A stretch of 64,000 nt of DNA from Cupriavidus sp. (GCA_031181345.1 JAPSLC010000021.1:1-64000), one strand, 5' to 3'. Positions 28,253-38,343 are shown, counted from the first letter of the stretch. Notes: a model not told the origin generated them from the letters alone. Translations and numbers: made by a program.

Positions 28253-29074
28253 TCAGGCGTTCAGGAAGGCCAGCAGGTCGGCATTGACCTGGTCGGCATG
28301 CGTCACGCACATGCCGTGGGACGCGCCGGGGTAGACCTTCAGCGTGGCGTTCGGCGCGATCTCGGCGGACAGCCGCGCCGCGTTGTCGATCGGCACGATC
28401 TGGTCGTCGTCGCCATGCAGGATCAGCGTCGGCACCGTCATCTTCTTCAGGTCCTCGGTGTAGTCGACCTCCGAGAATTCCTTGATGCAGGCGTACTGGC
28501 CGACGATGCCGCCGGTCATGCCCTGCGCCCAGAACGCATCGATGGTGCCCTGCGAGACCTTGGCATTCGGCCGGTTGAAGCCGAAGAACGGCACCGCGAG
28601 ATCCCGGTAGAACTGCGAGCGGTTGTCGGCGACGCCCTTGCGGATGCCGTCGAACACTTCCAGCGGCAGGCCATTGGGATAGGCCGCGCTCCTGGCCATG
28701 GTCGGCGGCACCGCGCCGATCAGCACCGCCCTGGCGACGCGTTTGGTGCCGTGGCGGCCGATGTAGTGCGCCACTTCGCCGCCGCCGGTGGAATGTCCCA
28801 CCAGCGTCGCGCCCTGGATGTCGAGCGCGTCGAGCAGTGCGGCGAGATCGTCCGCGTAGGTGTCCATGTCGTTGCCGTGCGCCGGCTGGTCCGAGCGGCC
28901 GTGGCCGCGCCGGTCGTGCGCGATCACGCGAAAGCCCTGCTGCACCAGGAACAGCATCTGGGCGTCCCAGGCGTCCCCGTTCAACGGCCAGCCATGCGAG
29001 AAGACGACCGGGCGGCCCGTGCCCCAGTCCTTGTAGAAGATGCGGGTGCCGTCCTTGGTGGTGATGGTGTTCAT
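28253..29074 (-). CDS. Alpha/beta hydrolase of the non-haem chloroperoxidase/arylesterase type
   Basis: A 273-residue cytosolic enzyme from ATG 29074. Ser nucleophile elbow GHSTGGG, oxyanion region [12 protein letters not shown], Asp in [10 protein letters not shown] and His in GASHGM. The family hydrolyses esters or lactones and can show perhydrolase side activity. It lies within the seven-gene cluster, 47 bases after the YcaC-like gene. Confidence 0.94.
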   Translation of the reverse strand: MNTITTKDGTRIFYKDWGTGRPVVFSHGWPLNGDAWDAQMLFLVQQGFRVIAHDRRGHGRSDQPAHGNDMDTYADDLAALLDALDIQGATLVGHSTGGGEVAHYIGRHGTKRVARAVLIGAVPPTMARSAAYPNGLPLEVFDGIRKGVADNRSQFYRDLAVPFFGFNRPNAKVSQGTIDAFWAQGMTGGIVGQYACIKEFSEVDYTEDLKKMTVPTLILHGDDDQIVPIDNAARLSAEIAPNATLKVYPGASHGMCVTHADQVNADLLAFLNA

Positions 29075-29121
29075 CGGTTCGGTCCTCGAGTCAGGTGGAT
29101 GCAATGGGATGGGGCCGGGCT

Positions 29122-29808
29122 TCAGCGTGCCGCGACCGGCGCGATCGACTGGTGCGGCGTGGCGGTGCGCTGCTCGGCCTTGTGCACCATCGTGTAGGCG
29201 TAGTCCACGCCCATGCCGTAGGCGCCCGAGTGTTCCTTGACCAGCTTCATCACGGCGTCGTAAGTGTCGCGGTGCGCCCAGTCGCGCTGCCATTCGAGCA
29301 GCACCTGCTGCCAGGTCACGGGCACCACGCCGGCCTGCACCATGCGCTGCATCGCGTAGTCGTGCGCGTCCTTGCTGGTGCCGCCCGACGCATCGGCCAC
29401 CATGTAGATCTCGTAGTCGCCTTCGAGCATGGCGCACAGCGCGAAGGTGGTGTTGCAGACCTCGGTCCACAGGCCGGCCACCACGACCTTCTTGCGGCCG
29501 TTGGCCTTGAGCGCGTCGCGCACCTTCTGGTCGTCCCACGAATTCATCGAGGTGCGCTCGAGCGTCTTCGCCTCGGGAAACACGTCCAGGATCTCGGGGA
29601 AGGTGTAGCCCGAGAACGATTCGCTTTCGACCGTGGTGATGGTGGTCGGGATATCGAAGATCTTCGCGGCCTTGGCCAGGCCGACGACGTTGTTCTTCAG
29701 CGTCTGCCGGTCGATCGACTGCACGCCGAAGGCCATCTGCGGCTGCTGGTCGATGATGATCAGCTGGCTGTTCTGCGGGGTCAGGACTTCTAGCTTCGGA
29801 TTGGCCAT
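29122..29808 (-). CDS. YcaC-like isochorismatase-family hydrolase
   Basis: A 228-residue cysteine hydrolase from ATG 29808, preceded by AAGGAG. The catalytic triad of the isochorismatase fold can be placed: Asp in IIIDQQPQ, Lys in NGRKKVVV, Cys in WTEVCNTTF. YcaC proteins are of unknown substrate. This is the first gene of the minus-strand cluster running to the porin, so its upstream region should hold the main promoter. Confidence 0.94.
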   Translation of the reverse strand: MANPKLEVLTPQNSQLIIIDQQPQMAFGVQSIDRQTLKNNVVGLAKAAKIFDIPTTITTVESESFSGYTFPEILDVFPEAKTLERTSMNSWDDQKVRDALKANGRKKVVVAGLWTEVCNTTFALCAMLEGDYEIYMVADASGGTSKDAHDYAMQRMVQAGVVPVTWQQVLLEWQRDWAHRDTYDAVMKLVKEHSGAYGMGVDYAYTMVHKAEQRTATPHQSIAPVAAR

Positions 29809-30223
29809 GAGGCGCTCCTTGGAAACGAGGATGGGACGAGGGTGGTGGTGGCATTCGCGGTGCGCGAAGCCTGCGGGCCGCACCGAACCGGTGCGCGATC
29901 GGCGCGACGACGGCGATGCAGCCCGACGGAAGACTAGAGGCCGGGGGCGAGTGCCACCATTGGCCCATCGTATTAGTTGCCTGGACGTGGGAATGGGGAA
30001 GGCGGGCCGCCTACCGCCGTCGGGCCCGGGGCAATGGCATACGACGTTGGTATAGCTGCCCGGCAGGCGTGCCGTGCCGATTGCGCGCGGGCAAGAGGCA
30101 CTAACACAAAGGTGTGGTGGCCGCCGACGCTTGCCTGTGCTGAAATCGGCGAGGTCCGGGGCCGGCCGCGAGCTGCCCCTGTTTATAATCGCCAGACCCG
30201 ACGAGCAGACTGGAGACTTGAGC
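29809..30223. other. Divergent control region between the seven-gene cluster and the FixJ-type regulator
   Basis: About 415 bases. On the plus side a TATAAT hexamer (30184-30189) lies 35 bases before the GTG start at 30224 and may be its -10 element; a matching -35 is not evident. I see no supported gene. Short frames on both strands are composition artefacts. Confidence 0.5.
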
Positions 30224-30880
30224 GTGACATCCCCCAGCGTGGCGGCTGCCAGTGGCAACGAATCGATGGTGTTGATCGTCGACGACGATGCCGGGCTGCG
30301 CAACGCACTGGGCAGCCTGTTCCGCTCGGTCGGCATGCAGGTGGCCCTGTTCGGCTCGGCTGCCGAACTGCTCGACTTCCCGCTTCCCGACATGCCGTGC
30401 TGCCTGGTGCTCGATGTCCGCCTGCGCGGCCCCAGCGGCCTGGACCTGCAATCGCGCCTGGTGCAGATGGGCGTTTCCATTCCCATCATCTTCATGACCG
30501 GCCATGGCGACATCCCGATGACGGTCGCCGCGATGAAGGCGGGCGCGGCGGACTTCCTGCCGAAGCCGTTCCGCGATCAGGACCTGCTCGACGCCGTCTC
30601 CGCCGCCCTGGAAAGGGATCGCTCGCGCCGGCACGGCATGCGCCAGATCGAGGAGATGCGCCGCCACTACGCGACGCTGACCCCGCGCGAGGCCGAGGTC
30701 ATGGGCATGGCCGTGACCGGCCTGCTGAACAAGCAGATCGCCGCGGAGATCGGCATCAGCGAAGTCACCGTCAAGATCCACCGCGGCCAGGCCATGCGCA
30801 AGATGAAGGCACGGACCTTCGCGGACCTGGTGATGATGGCCCAGCAGTTGGGCATCCGGCAGAACCTGCCGACCTCTTGA
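30224..30880 (+). CDS. FixJ/NarL-type response regulator
   Basis: A 218-residue regulator from GTG 30224 (GGAG eight bases before). Receiver domain at ~15-130 with LIVDDDAG, phospho-Asp in VLDVRLRG, FMTGHGDIP and LPKPF; LuxR-type helix-turn-helix at ~150-210 with LTPREAEVMGM and KQIAAEIGISEVTVKIHR. FMTGHGDIPM is a FixJ-group signature. It is divergent from the YcaC cluster and 217 bases upstream of a secreted repeat protein gene; the trifunctional kinase is encoded next, a likely phosphodonor. Confidence 0.94.
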   Translation: MTSPSVAAASGNESMVLIVDDDAGLRNALGSLFRSVGMQVALFGSAAELLDFPLPDMPCCLVLDVRLRGPSGLDLQSRLVQMGVSIPIIFMTGHGDIPMTVAAMKAGAADFLPKPFRDQDLLDAVSAALERDRSRRHGMRQIEEMRRHYATLTPREAEVMGMAVTGLLNKQIAAEIGISEVTVKIHRGQAMRKMKARTFADLVMMAQQLGIRQNLPTS

Positions 30881-31097
30881 GACGGCGGGGCATCCTTGCG
30901 GGACCGGGTCGGCCTGTCCCGGAAAGTTCGGGTCGACGGGATATCAAAATATTTGAATAACTTGGCCAAACCGTGGCGCTTCTCCGGTCGCCACTGCCTT
31001 CTATAGTTCAGCACATGGACGACGCGACGGCGCGAAAAAACAAAGCGCGGCAGCGTCCGGAACGATTCAAATCCGCTGACTAATGAAGGAGAAAGCC

Positions 31098-31481
31098 ATG
31101 CCCAAGACCACCGCCCTGAAGATTGCCTCCGCGCTGCTGCTGTCGTTTGCCGGTGCCGGCATCGCGCAAGCCGCAACCGTTCCCGCCGACAAGTACGGCT
31201 ACGAGTTCCGCACCCCGCAGACCTACACCGATGGCGCCCGCACCTTCGACGTGCATAGCGATGGCGCCCGCGGCTTCGACCCGTACACGCAGGGCGCGCG
31301 CAAGGCCGACCCCTATGTCGACGGCGCGCGCAAGGTCGCCGGCCTGGATCGCGTGGGCGTGTCGGCCACGCCGGGTCGTGCCGCCGATGCTTACACCGAC
31401 GGTGCCCGCGGCTTCGATGCCTTCAGCGAAGGCGCACGCAGCGTCAATCCTTACCTCGACGGCGCACGGGCCCGGGGCTGA
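31098..31481 (+). CDS. Small exported DGAR-repeat protein (seven copies)
   Basis: A 127-residue protein. ATG 31098 is chosen over 31083 because AAGGAG (31086-31091) lies six bases before it. A Sec signal peptide covers residues 1-26 (ending IAQA). The mature part is made of [YHF]x[DQE]GAR units with GAR at residues 46, 56, 66, 76, 102, 112 and 122, an exact ten-residue period in two blocks, often followed by xFDP. I recognise no family. The protein is hydrophilic with no membrane segment, so it is likely periplasmic or secreted. A shorter relative is encoded at 53962. It sits between the regulator and the large kinase. Confidence 0.8.
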   Translation: MPKTTALKIASALLLSFAGAGIAQAATVPADKYGYEFRTPQTYTDGARTFDVHSDGARGFDPYTQGARKADPYVDGARKVAGLDRVGVSATPGRAADAYTDGARGFDAFSEGARSVNPYLDGARARG

Positions 31482-31488
31482 TCCGCGC

Positions 31489-31510
31489 GGCGCGCCCACG
31501 GTGGCGCGCC
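31489..31510. terminator. GGCGCGCC inverted pair, candidate terminator after the DGAR gene
   Basis: Two GGCGCGCC octamers (31489-31496 and 31503-31510) separated by six bases can form an 8-bp stem just after the stop. No T-run follows. Confidence 0.4.
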
Positions 31511-31565
31511 ACACATGCTGTCTATAATGGCCGCCCACTGGCAGGCAACGGACGGGAGAAGGACG

Positions 31566-31640
31566 GTGAGATACGACGTGCAGGCAGCCGTGGCTGCGCG
31601 AATTGCGCCGATGGGCCGGTCCAGCAGCGACGCGCCATGA
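31566..31640 (+). CDS. Possible 24-codon leader ORF coupled to the kinase gene
   Basis: A GTG-initiated frame whose TGA overlaps the kinase ATG (ATGA, 31637-31640). GGGAG (31554-31558) lies seven bases before the GTG, whereas the kinase start itself has no visible ribosome site. A TATAAT (31523-31528) lies 37 bases before the GTG. Translation of this leader could drive kinase translation by coupling. Evidence is positional only. Confidence 0.35.
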   Translation: MRYDVQAAVAARIAPMGRSSSDAP

Positions 31641-34600
31641 CTTCGCCGACCCGTCCCGAACGACATCCGCCCATCGTGTTCGACGCCGCATGGCTCGCCG
31701 GCACTACGGCCGACGCGTTGAGCGCGGCGGACGGCGTGGTCAGCGAGCGCTTGTTCGATCCGCAGACCGGCACATGCTGGCTGGCCCGCAGCGCCATGCT
31801 GGCGTCGGCCGGTGCGCATCGGCAGTTGCAGAACGAACTTCGGCTGGCGCCGCGGCTGCGGCCGTCGTGGGCGATGGTGCCCACGACCACGATCTGGACC
31901 GCCGACCGAATGGTGTTGCTGGCGCAGGCGCAGCCGTCCTCCCGCACCGCCGCCGCCCATACCGGCGCTGGCGTTTCCATCTCCTCCATGTTCGAGATTG
32001 CCATTGCCGCCGCGCGCGCCGTGGCGGCCATGCACGAGCAGGGACTGTTGCATGGCGATCTGCGCCCCCACAACCTGCTCGTCGACGACAGCGGCGCGCT
32101 GCGGCTGACCGGCTTCGGCCACGCCGTCGGCATCGACGCCGCCCGCCAGTCGATGCCGCAGCCGGGCCCCGCCGCGTTGCCCTATCTGCCGCCCGAAATC
32201 GCGCGCGGCGACGCGGCGCGCGTCGGCGTCCGATCGGACCTGTACGCGCTGGGCATCGCCTTGTACGAGATCCTGATCGGCTCGACCCCGTTCCAGGCGG
32301 ATGCCCCGGCCGCATGGCATCACGCGCATCTGGCCATCGAACCGGTGCCGCCCCAGTTCCGACGCAACGATGTGCCCGGCATGCTGGGCCGCATCGTGCT
32401 GACGCTGCTGGCAAAGGATCCGGCCGATCGCTACGCCAGCGCCGCCTCGCTGGTGTCGGACCTGCTGCGGCTGCGCACCGAGTGGGAGTCGGCGGGGCGT
32501 ATTGCGCCGTTCCGGCCCGACGCCGCCGGTCCGCCGCCGATCCCGATGCTGCCGGGACAGCTGTTCGGCCGCGACACGGAAATGGCGCTGCTGTCGCAGG
32601 CATGGTCGCGCGTCAGGGAGAGCGGCAAATCGGAACTGGTGCTGATCGCCGGTGCCGCGGGCTCGGGCAAATCGGCGCTGGTCGAGTGGCTGGGCCGCGA
32701 GGCGGGTCTCGACGCGGGCCCCGGCGCGATGCACTTTGCCACCGGCAAGAGCGATCAGCTGCAGCGCGAGACGCCGTATTCGCCGGTGGTGCAGGCGGTG
32801 CGCGCGTTGACGATGGCCCTGCTGGGCGAGGACGAGGCCGCGCTGGTTCCGGTGCGCGAGCGCTGGCTGGCCGGGCTGGCGGGCCAGGGCAGGGCCGTCG
32901 CGGAACTGGTGCCCGAAGTCGAGCACGCGATCGGCGCCACCGCGCCGCTGTCCGACGTGCCGGCCGCGCAAGCCCGTGCACGCGTGGACACCGCCATGCT
33001 GCGCACATTCGCGGCCTTTGGCGAGACCGGCAAGCCGCTGGTGCTGTTCATCGACGATCTGCAATGGGCCGACGCTTCCACCGTCGGCCTGTTGGCGGCC
33101 TTTACCGCGCAGCCGCCCGACAATGTGCTGCTGATCGGCGCCTATCGCGAGGCGAGCCATGGGCGGGAGCCGGACGCTGGCGCCCCCGAGCGGCTCGCCG
33201 GCTTGCTGCAGGCTGCAAGACAGGACGCGCCCGCCGCCGCGGTGGCGGTCAGCCGCATCGCGATCAAGCCGCTGCCGTTCTCCGATCTGACCGAACTGGT
33301 GGCGGCCGCGCTGGACGAGCCGCTCGCGCGCGTGGCCGAGCTCGCGCGCGCCGTGCGGGCCAAGACGGGCGGCAATCCGTTCTTCACCTATCAGCTGCTG
33401 CGCACGCTGATCGATGAAGGCGTGCTCGCCTACAACCACGAGACCTCGCGGTGGGACTGGAGCGAAGCCGATCTCGTGCGCCTGCGCTATACCGACAGCG
33501 TGATCGATCTGATGATCCGGCGCTTTGCGCGCCTGCCGACCGCCGGCACGCTGCTGCTCCAGCAACTGGCCTGCGTCGGCATCCGGTGCGGCGAGGGCTT
33601 GCTGGCGCGCATTGCCGGCATCTGTCCCCTGCAGATCGGCCAGCGGCTGCGCCCGTTCGTCGAGGCCGGGCTGCTGAACCGGCTGCCCGAGGGCTATGCC
33701 TTCCAGCATGACCGCGTGCTGGAGTCGGCGTACGGGATGATCGCGCCGGACCAGCGGCCGGCGATGCATGCGCACATCGCGGCCTGCATGATCGACCACT
33801 GGCAGGAAGACCTGGCCGACTACGCCTTCGAGATCTGCAACCAGATCGAGCGCGCGGCCGATCATCCGTTGGCCGAGCAGGAGCGCGCCGCGTTCGTCCA
33901 TGTCGCGATCGTCGCCGGCCGGCGCGCCAAGAGCGCGGCCGCCATCGAACAGGCCACCCGCTATACCGATGCGGCGTTCAGGCTGATGCCGGCGTCGTGG
34001 TGGCGTGCCGACGACCGCTCGCATGCTCGGCCCGGGGATCGCCTGCAGGACCGCTCCGACGATCGCTCGCCTTACGCGCTCGCCTACGCGGCCAGCGTGC
34101 TGCGCTGCGAATGCCTGCTCGCGCAGGCCAACCTCGACGGCGCGCGCCGGGAAATCGATGCGCTGCTGATGCGCGAGCTGCGGCCGATCGACCGGGCCGC
34201 CGTGCATCGGCTCGAGGCCATCCTGCTGACGGTGCGCTGCGACTACGAAGGGGCGATCAACGCGGCGCTGTCCGGCCTGGCGCTGCTCGACGTCCGGCTG
34301 CAGCGCGACCCGGCCCGCCAGCGTCATCGCGAGGCCTACGCGGCGGTCCGTGCCGCGCTGGGCGGCCGTGCGATCGCGGATCTCGGCGCCTTGCCCACCA
34401 CCGCCGATCCGCGCATCCGCACCGCGATGGGCCTGCTGTCGACGCTGATCTCGTCGTTGTTCGTGTCCGACGGCATCAGCTTCCTGCACACCGCCAAGAT
34501 GGTCGAACTGACGCTCGAATACGGCGCCACGCCCGAATCGGCATACGGGCTGTCGTGGTTCGGCGTCTTCATCGCCAGCCTTTACGACGAATACGAAGAC

Positions 34601-36937
34601 GGGCTCGCCTGCGGCCTTGCCGCGCTCGCGCTGATCGACCGCCATGGCTACGAGGCCGAGCGCATTGCCACGCTGGTGGCGCTGGACCAGGTCAGCGCAT
34701 GGACCCGGCCGCTCGCCTACGCGCTGGAGCATGCCCAGCGCGCCGTCGCGCTGGGACGCGCGTCCGGTGACATCGGCATGGCCTGCTATGCCTGCAACCA
34801 CATCGCCTCCGACTTGCTCGCGATGGGCGAGCATCTGCGGCTGGTCAAGGAGGAGATCGAGCGCGGCGTCGAGCTGACGAGGCTGGTCGAGTACCGCGAC
34901 ATCGAGCTGATCCTGCACGCACAGAGCCATTTTGCGCAACGCCTTTGCGCGGGCGACGAGGCCCTGGCGCAGGATGGGCCGGTGCCGGCCGAGCAGACCA
35001 GCGCCACGGAGCGGCTGCGCCTGAGCAACTCGCTGCCAACCCGATTCTGGATCTGGCTGTACGACGGCATGGCGGCGGCATACCTGCACGACTGGGAACA
35101 CGCGAGCCGCAGCCTGTCGCAGGCCGAGACGCTGATCTGGTCGGCGCCGGCGCATATCAACGTGGCGGACTGCCGCCTGTATCTCGCGCTGGCGTATGCC
35201 CGTGGCCCGGCGGCCGCGCTGGATCGCGACGATGCCATCGCCGCGCTGGAGGGCCATCGCGAGCGCTTTGCGCGATGGACTTCGCTCAATGCCCTGACGT
35301 TCCAGAGCAAGCTGTCGCTGCTCGACGGCGAGATCGCGCGGTTGCGCGGCGATCCGCTGGCCGCGCTGGTCTGCTACGAGCGCTCGGCCACCGCCGCGGA
35401 GGCCGCCGGCTTCGTGCACGAGCAGGCGCTGGCGAACGAACTGGCCGCGATGCTGTGCGAGGCCCACGGTCTGCACATCGCGGCGCGCCAGCATTACCGC
35501 GGCGCGCAGTCCTGCTACCGGCGCTGGGGCGCCGACCACAAGGCCGCACTGGTGGCGGCGCGCTATCCGGACCTCGACGCGAGGGCCGATGGCAAGACGA
35601 GCGCCGCGGCGCCGTCCGGTTCGGCGTTGCCGGCGCCGGCGCGCTCGCTCGGCAGGGAGGCCGCGCGGGCGATGTCCGGCGAAGTCGTGATGGACCGGCT
35701 GATCGAGACGCTGATGACCAATGTGGTCGTCCATGCCGGCGCCCAGTACGGCGTGCTGCTGCTGATGCATGGCGAGCGGCCAATGATCGAGGCATCCGGC
35801 CGCGTCGTCGACGGACGGGTCTCCGTGACGCTGGGCACGGTATCGCCGACCCAGTGGGCGTTGCCGCTGACCGTGCTCAATACGGTGCTGAGAACACAGC
35901 AGACGCTGGCGCTGGCCGACGCGGCGGTCGAGGCGCCGTCGATCCGCGAGCGCGCCGGCACCGTCGGCCCGCTGCGATCGGTGCTGTGCGTGCCGTTGAT
36001 CCGCGGCGGCAGTCTGATCGGCGCCTTCTATCTCGAGAACAATCTGGCCTCCGGCGTGTTCGACGCCGAGCGCGTCGCCGAGCTGGAAGTGCTGGCGCCG
36101 CAAGTTGCGATCTCGCTGGAGACCGCGCGGCTCTATGAACAGCTGATCGACGAGAACACGCGCCGGCTTACCGCCGAGATGAACCTGCGCACGGCCCGCG
36201 CCGAGCTGGCCCGTACCTCGCATCTGACGGTGATGGGCAGCCTGGCCGCGTCCATCGCGCACGAGGTCAACCAGCCGCTGACTGCGATCGTGGCGTCGGT
36301 CGATGCGAGCCTGCGCTGGCTGAACCGTGCCACGCCGGAACTGGGCGAGGTGGCGGAGGGGCTTGCGCATATCAAGCAGAACGGACTGCGCGCCGCCGAC
36401 ATCATCCGCGCGCTGAGGTCGCTGGCGAAGCAGTCGCCCGCGGTGCTGGCCGAGCTGCAGCCGGACGAAGTGGTGTGCGAAGTGCTGGAGATGGTGCGCA
36501 TGGATATCGACGAGTACGATGTCCGCGTCACCGTACGGCTCGACGCCGGCGCGGCGACCGTGGAAGGCGACCGGGTGCAGCTGCAGCAGGTGGTGCTGAA
36601 CCTGATCACCAATGCGCTCGATGCGATGACCGACACGCCGGCCGATGCGCGCGAGCTGATCGTGACGTCGTGGCGAGAGCCGGCAGAGGTGGTCGTCAGC
36701 GTACGGGACCGGGGCGAAGGCGTCGCCGCGGATGTCGCCGAACGGATCTTCGATCCCTTCTTCACCACCAAGGCAAGCGGCATGGGCATGGGCCTGGCGA
36801 TCTGCCGCTCGATCGTCGAGGCGCACGGCGGCACGCTGCAGGCGCGCCGGCCGGAGCAGGGCGGCAGCGAGTTCGTGTTCCGGCTGCCGCTGGCGGCAAC
36901 CCCGCGACGGGACGGCAGCGCGATGGCGATGAGGTAG
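31637..36937 (+). CDS. Trifunctional kinase-like/ATP-binding/GAF/sensor histidine kinase
   Basis: A 1766-residue cytosolic protein. Residues ~30-290 are a protein-kinase-like fold (LLHGDLRPHNLLV, SDLYALGIALYEIL), but the DFG motif reads GFG and no VAIK lysine is apparent, so it may be a pseudokinase. Residues ~310-700 are an AAA-16/STAND-like ATPase with Walker A GAAGSGKS (~340) and Walker B LFIDDLQWAD (~470). A helical middle region follows (~700-1330), then GAF (~1350-1500). The histidine kinase has H-box AHEVNQPLTAI (~1540), N-box NLITNALDAM and FFTTKASGMGMGL. A FixJ-type regulator gene lies just upstream and is a probable target. The input signal is unknown. Confidence 0.94.
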   Translation: MTSPTRPERHPPIVFDAAWLAGTTADALSAADGVVSERLFDPQTGTCWLARSAMLASAGAHRQLQNELRLAPRLRPSWAMVPTTTIWTADRMVLLAQAQPSSRTAAAHTGAGVSISSMFEIAIAAARAVAAMHEQGLLHGDLRPHNLLVDDSGALRLTGFGHAVGIDAARQSMPQPGPAALPYLPPEIARGDAARVGVRSDLYALGIALYEILIGSTPFQADAPAAWHHAHLAIEPVPPQFRRNDVPGMLGRIVLTLLAKDPADRYASAASLVSDLLRLRTEWESAGRIAPFRPDAAGPPPIPMLPGQLFGRDTEMALLSQAWSRVRESGKSELVLIAGAAGSGKSALVEWLGREAGLDAGPGAMHFATGKSDQLQRETPYSPVVQAVRALTMALLGEDEAALVPVRERWLAGLAGQGRAVAELVPEVEHAIGATAPLSDVPAAQARARVDTAMLRTFAAFGETGKPLVLFIDDLQWADASTVGLLAAFTAQPPDNVLLIGAYREASHGREPDAGAPERLAGLLQAARQDAPAAAVAVSRIAIKPLPFSDLTELVAAALDEPLARVAELARAVRAKTGGNPFFTYQLLRTLIDEGVLAYNHETSRWDWSEADLVRLRYTDSVIDLMIRRFARLPTAGTLLLQQLACVGIRCGEGLLARIAGICPLQIGQRLRPFVEAGLLNRLPEGYAFQHDRVLESAYGMIAPDQRPAMHAHIAACMIDHWQEDLADYAFEICNQIERAADHPLAEQERAAFVHVAIVAGRRAKSAAAIEQATRYTDAAFRLMPASWWRADDRSHARPGDRLQDRSDDRSPYALAYAASVLRCECLLAQANLDGARREIDALLMRELRPIDRAAVHRLEAILLTVRCDYEGAINAALSGLALLDVRLQRDPARQRHREAYAAVRAALGGRAIADLGALPTTADPRIRTAMGLLSTLISSLFVSDGISFLHTAKMVELTLEYGATPESAYGLSWFGVFIASLYDEYEDGLACGLAALALIDRHGYEAERIATLVALDQVSAWTRPLAYALEHAQRAVALGRASGDIGMACYACNHIASDLLAMGEHLRLVKEEIERGVELTRLVEYRDIELILHAQSHFAQRLCAGDEALAQDGPVPAEQTSATERLRLSNSLPTRFWIWLYDGMAAAYLHDWEHASRSLSQAETLIWSAPAHINVADCRLYLALAYARGPAAALDRDDAIAALEGHRERFARWTSLNALTFQSKLSLLDGEIARLRGDPLAALVCYERSATAAEAAGFVHEQALANELAAMLCEAHGLHIAARQHYRGAQSCYRRWGADHKAALVAARYPDLDARADGKTSAAAPSGSALPAPARSLGREAARAMSGEVVMDRLIETLMTNVVVHAGAQYGVLLLMHGERPMIEASGRVVDGRVSVTLGTVSPTQWALPLTVLNTVLRTQQTLALADAAVEAPSIRERAGTVGPLRSVLCVPLIRGGSLIGAFYLENNLASGVFDAERVAELEVLAPQVAISLETARLYEQLIDENTRRLTAEMNLRTARAELARTSHLTVMGSLAASIAHEVNQPLTAIVASVDASLRWLNRATPELGEVAEGLAHIKQNGLRAADIIRALRSLAKQSPAVLAELQPDEVVCEVLEMVRMDIDEYDVRVTVRLDAGAATVEGDRVQLQQVVLNLITNALDAMTDTPADARELIVTSWREPAEVVVSVRDRGEGVAADVAERIFDPFFTTKASGMGMGLAICRSIVEAHGGTLQARRPEQGGSEFVFRLPLAATPRRDGSAMAMR

Positions 36938-36999
36938 CGGCCAGGCAGCGGCAAGATAGCGGCGCGATGGTGGCGCGATGGGGGCGAGGCGGAAGCGGT

Positions 37000-38202
37000 T
37001 CAGCCGCGCGCCGTCAGGCGCCGGCCGCTGCCCACCGTCAGCGCCGCCAATACCAGCAGGCAAGAGCCGCCGATCAACGCCGCGGCGATGGAAATGCGGT
37101 CGAGCAGCATGCCGCCGAACGCCGCGCCCAGCATGATCGCCAGCTGGATCGCCGCCACCATCAGGCCGCCGCCGCTCTCGGGCTCGTCTTCGATGCCTCG
37201 GGACAGCCAGGTCGACCAGCAGACCGGGATCGCGGCGTTCAACGCGCCCCACGCCACCATCGCCGCGGCGACGGCCCAGATGCTGTGCCCGAAGGCCAGC
37301 ATGGCGACGGTCGTCGCCGCCAACGCCAGCGGCAATGCCATCAGCAGCCGGTACAGCCAGCGGCCCACGCACGCCGTGGCGAAGTACGTCCCGATAAAGC
37401 CCGCGACACCGAGGCCAAGCAACAGCAGCGACAGCTCGGGCACGGTGACTCCGGTGTAGCGCTCCAGGAATGGCCGGAAGTAGGTGAAGGCCGCGAAGGA
37501 CCCGCCGAACGTCAGCATCACGGCGACCATCGCGATCGCGACATGGGGACGCCCCAGCAGCCGGAAGACCTTGCCGACAGGATTGGCCGCCCGCGGCGGC
37601 ATCGACGGCAGGCTGAACCACTGCCAGACGAGGTTCGCCAGCACGAATGGCACCAGCACCCAGAACACGCCGCGCCAGCCGATGATGCCGCCCAGGTAGC
37701 TGCCGATCGGCGCGGCAAACGCGGTGGCCATCCCATTGCCGGTGTACATCATGCCGAGCGCCTTGGGCACGTCGGCGGGCGGCACCAGCCGCATGATGGT
37801 GGCCGTCGCCAGCGCCCAGAAGCCGCCGATGGTGATGCCCAACAGCGCGCGCGCCGCCATCAGCACCGCGAAGGTCGGCGCGATCGCGATCAGCACCAGC
37901 GATGCCAGCATGACGCCGGTCAACGCCATCAGCACGCGGCGGCGGTCGAAGCGGCCGGCCACCGTGGCGATGAACAGGCTGGCGATGACGGCGAACAGGC
38001 CGGAGATCGAGATGGCCTGTCCCGCCATCCCTTCGGTGGCATGCAGGTCGGCGGCGATGGGCGTCAGCAGGCTGATCGGCATGAATTCGGCGGCGATCAG
38101 CATGGCCACGCACATGGCCATCGTGCCGATGGCGCTCCAGCGCACCCGGCGGCTTGAGGCAAGGGGCAGGGTTGCGGAAGTGGTCACGGTATCGCAGCTC
38201 AT
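37000..38202 (-). CDS. nepI: NepI-like MFS purine-nucleoside efflux transporter
   Basis: A 400-residue MFS DHA1 protein from ATG 38202, with twelve hydrophobic segments. It shares with NepI the segments EFMPISLLTPIA, ALLGITIGGFWA, TIMRLVPPADVPKAL and PVCWSTWLSR. E. coli NepI exports inosine and guanosine; this substrate is assumed here. It lies 141 bases downstream of the molybdenum hydroxylase genes in the same direction. If the hydroxylase acts on purines or other N-heterocycles the link would make sense, but this is speculation. Confidence 0.85.
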   Translation of the reverse strand: MSCDTVTTSATLPLASSRRVRWSAIGTMAMCVAMLIAAEFMPISLLTPIAADLHATEGMAGQAISISGLFAVIASLFIATVAGRFDRRRVLMALTGVMLASLVLIAIAPTFAVLMAARALLGITIGGFWALATATIMRLVPPADVPKALGMMYTGNGMATAFAAPIGSYLGGIIGWRGVFWVLVPFVLANLVWQWFSLPSMPPRAANPVGKVFRLLGRPHVAIAMVAVMLTFGGSFAAFTYFRPFLERYTGVTVPELSLLLLGLGVAGFIGTYFATACVGRWLYRLLMALPLALAATTVAMLAFGHSIWAVAAAMVAWGALNAAIPVCWSTWLSRGIEDEPESGGGLMVAAIQLAIMLGAAFGGMLLDRISIAAALIGGSCLLVLAALTVGSGRRLTARG

Positions 38203-38343
38203 CAACGTCTGAACATCATCGGAACGGGCGTGACGATGCCTTGCGGCCGTTCGGCGCAATGACGGTCACGTCGGAGAAAAAGGGGGGCCCGGCGCAGGTC
38301 AGCGTGACCTGCGCACGGGGCGATCGGGCGGGAAGCGCGGCGC

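Noticed and set aside
31451..38113. A continuous open frame of over 2,200 codons on the minus strand, antisense to the kinase gene
   Set aside because: It results from GC-rich third positions opposite a real gene; its sequence is Arg/Gln/His-rich without domains, and the plus-strand kinase has clear family motifs.
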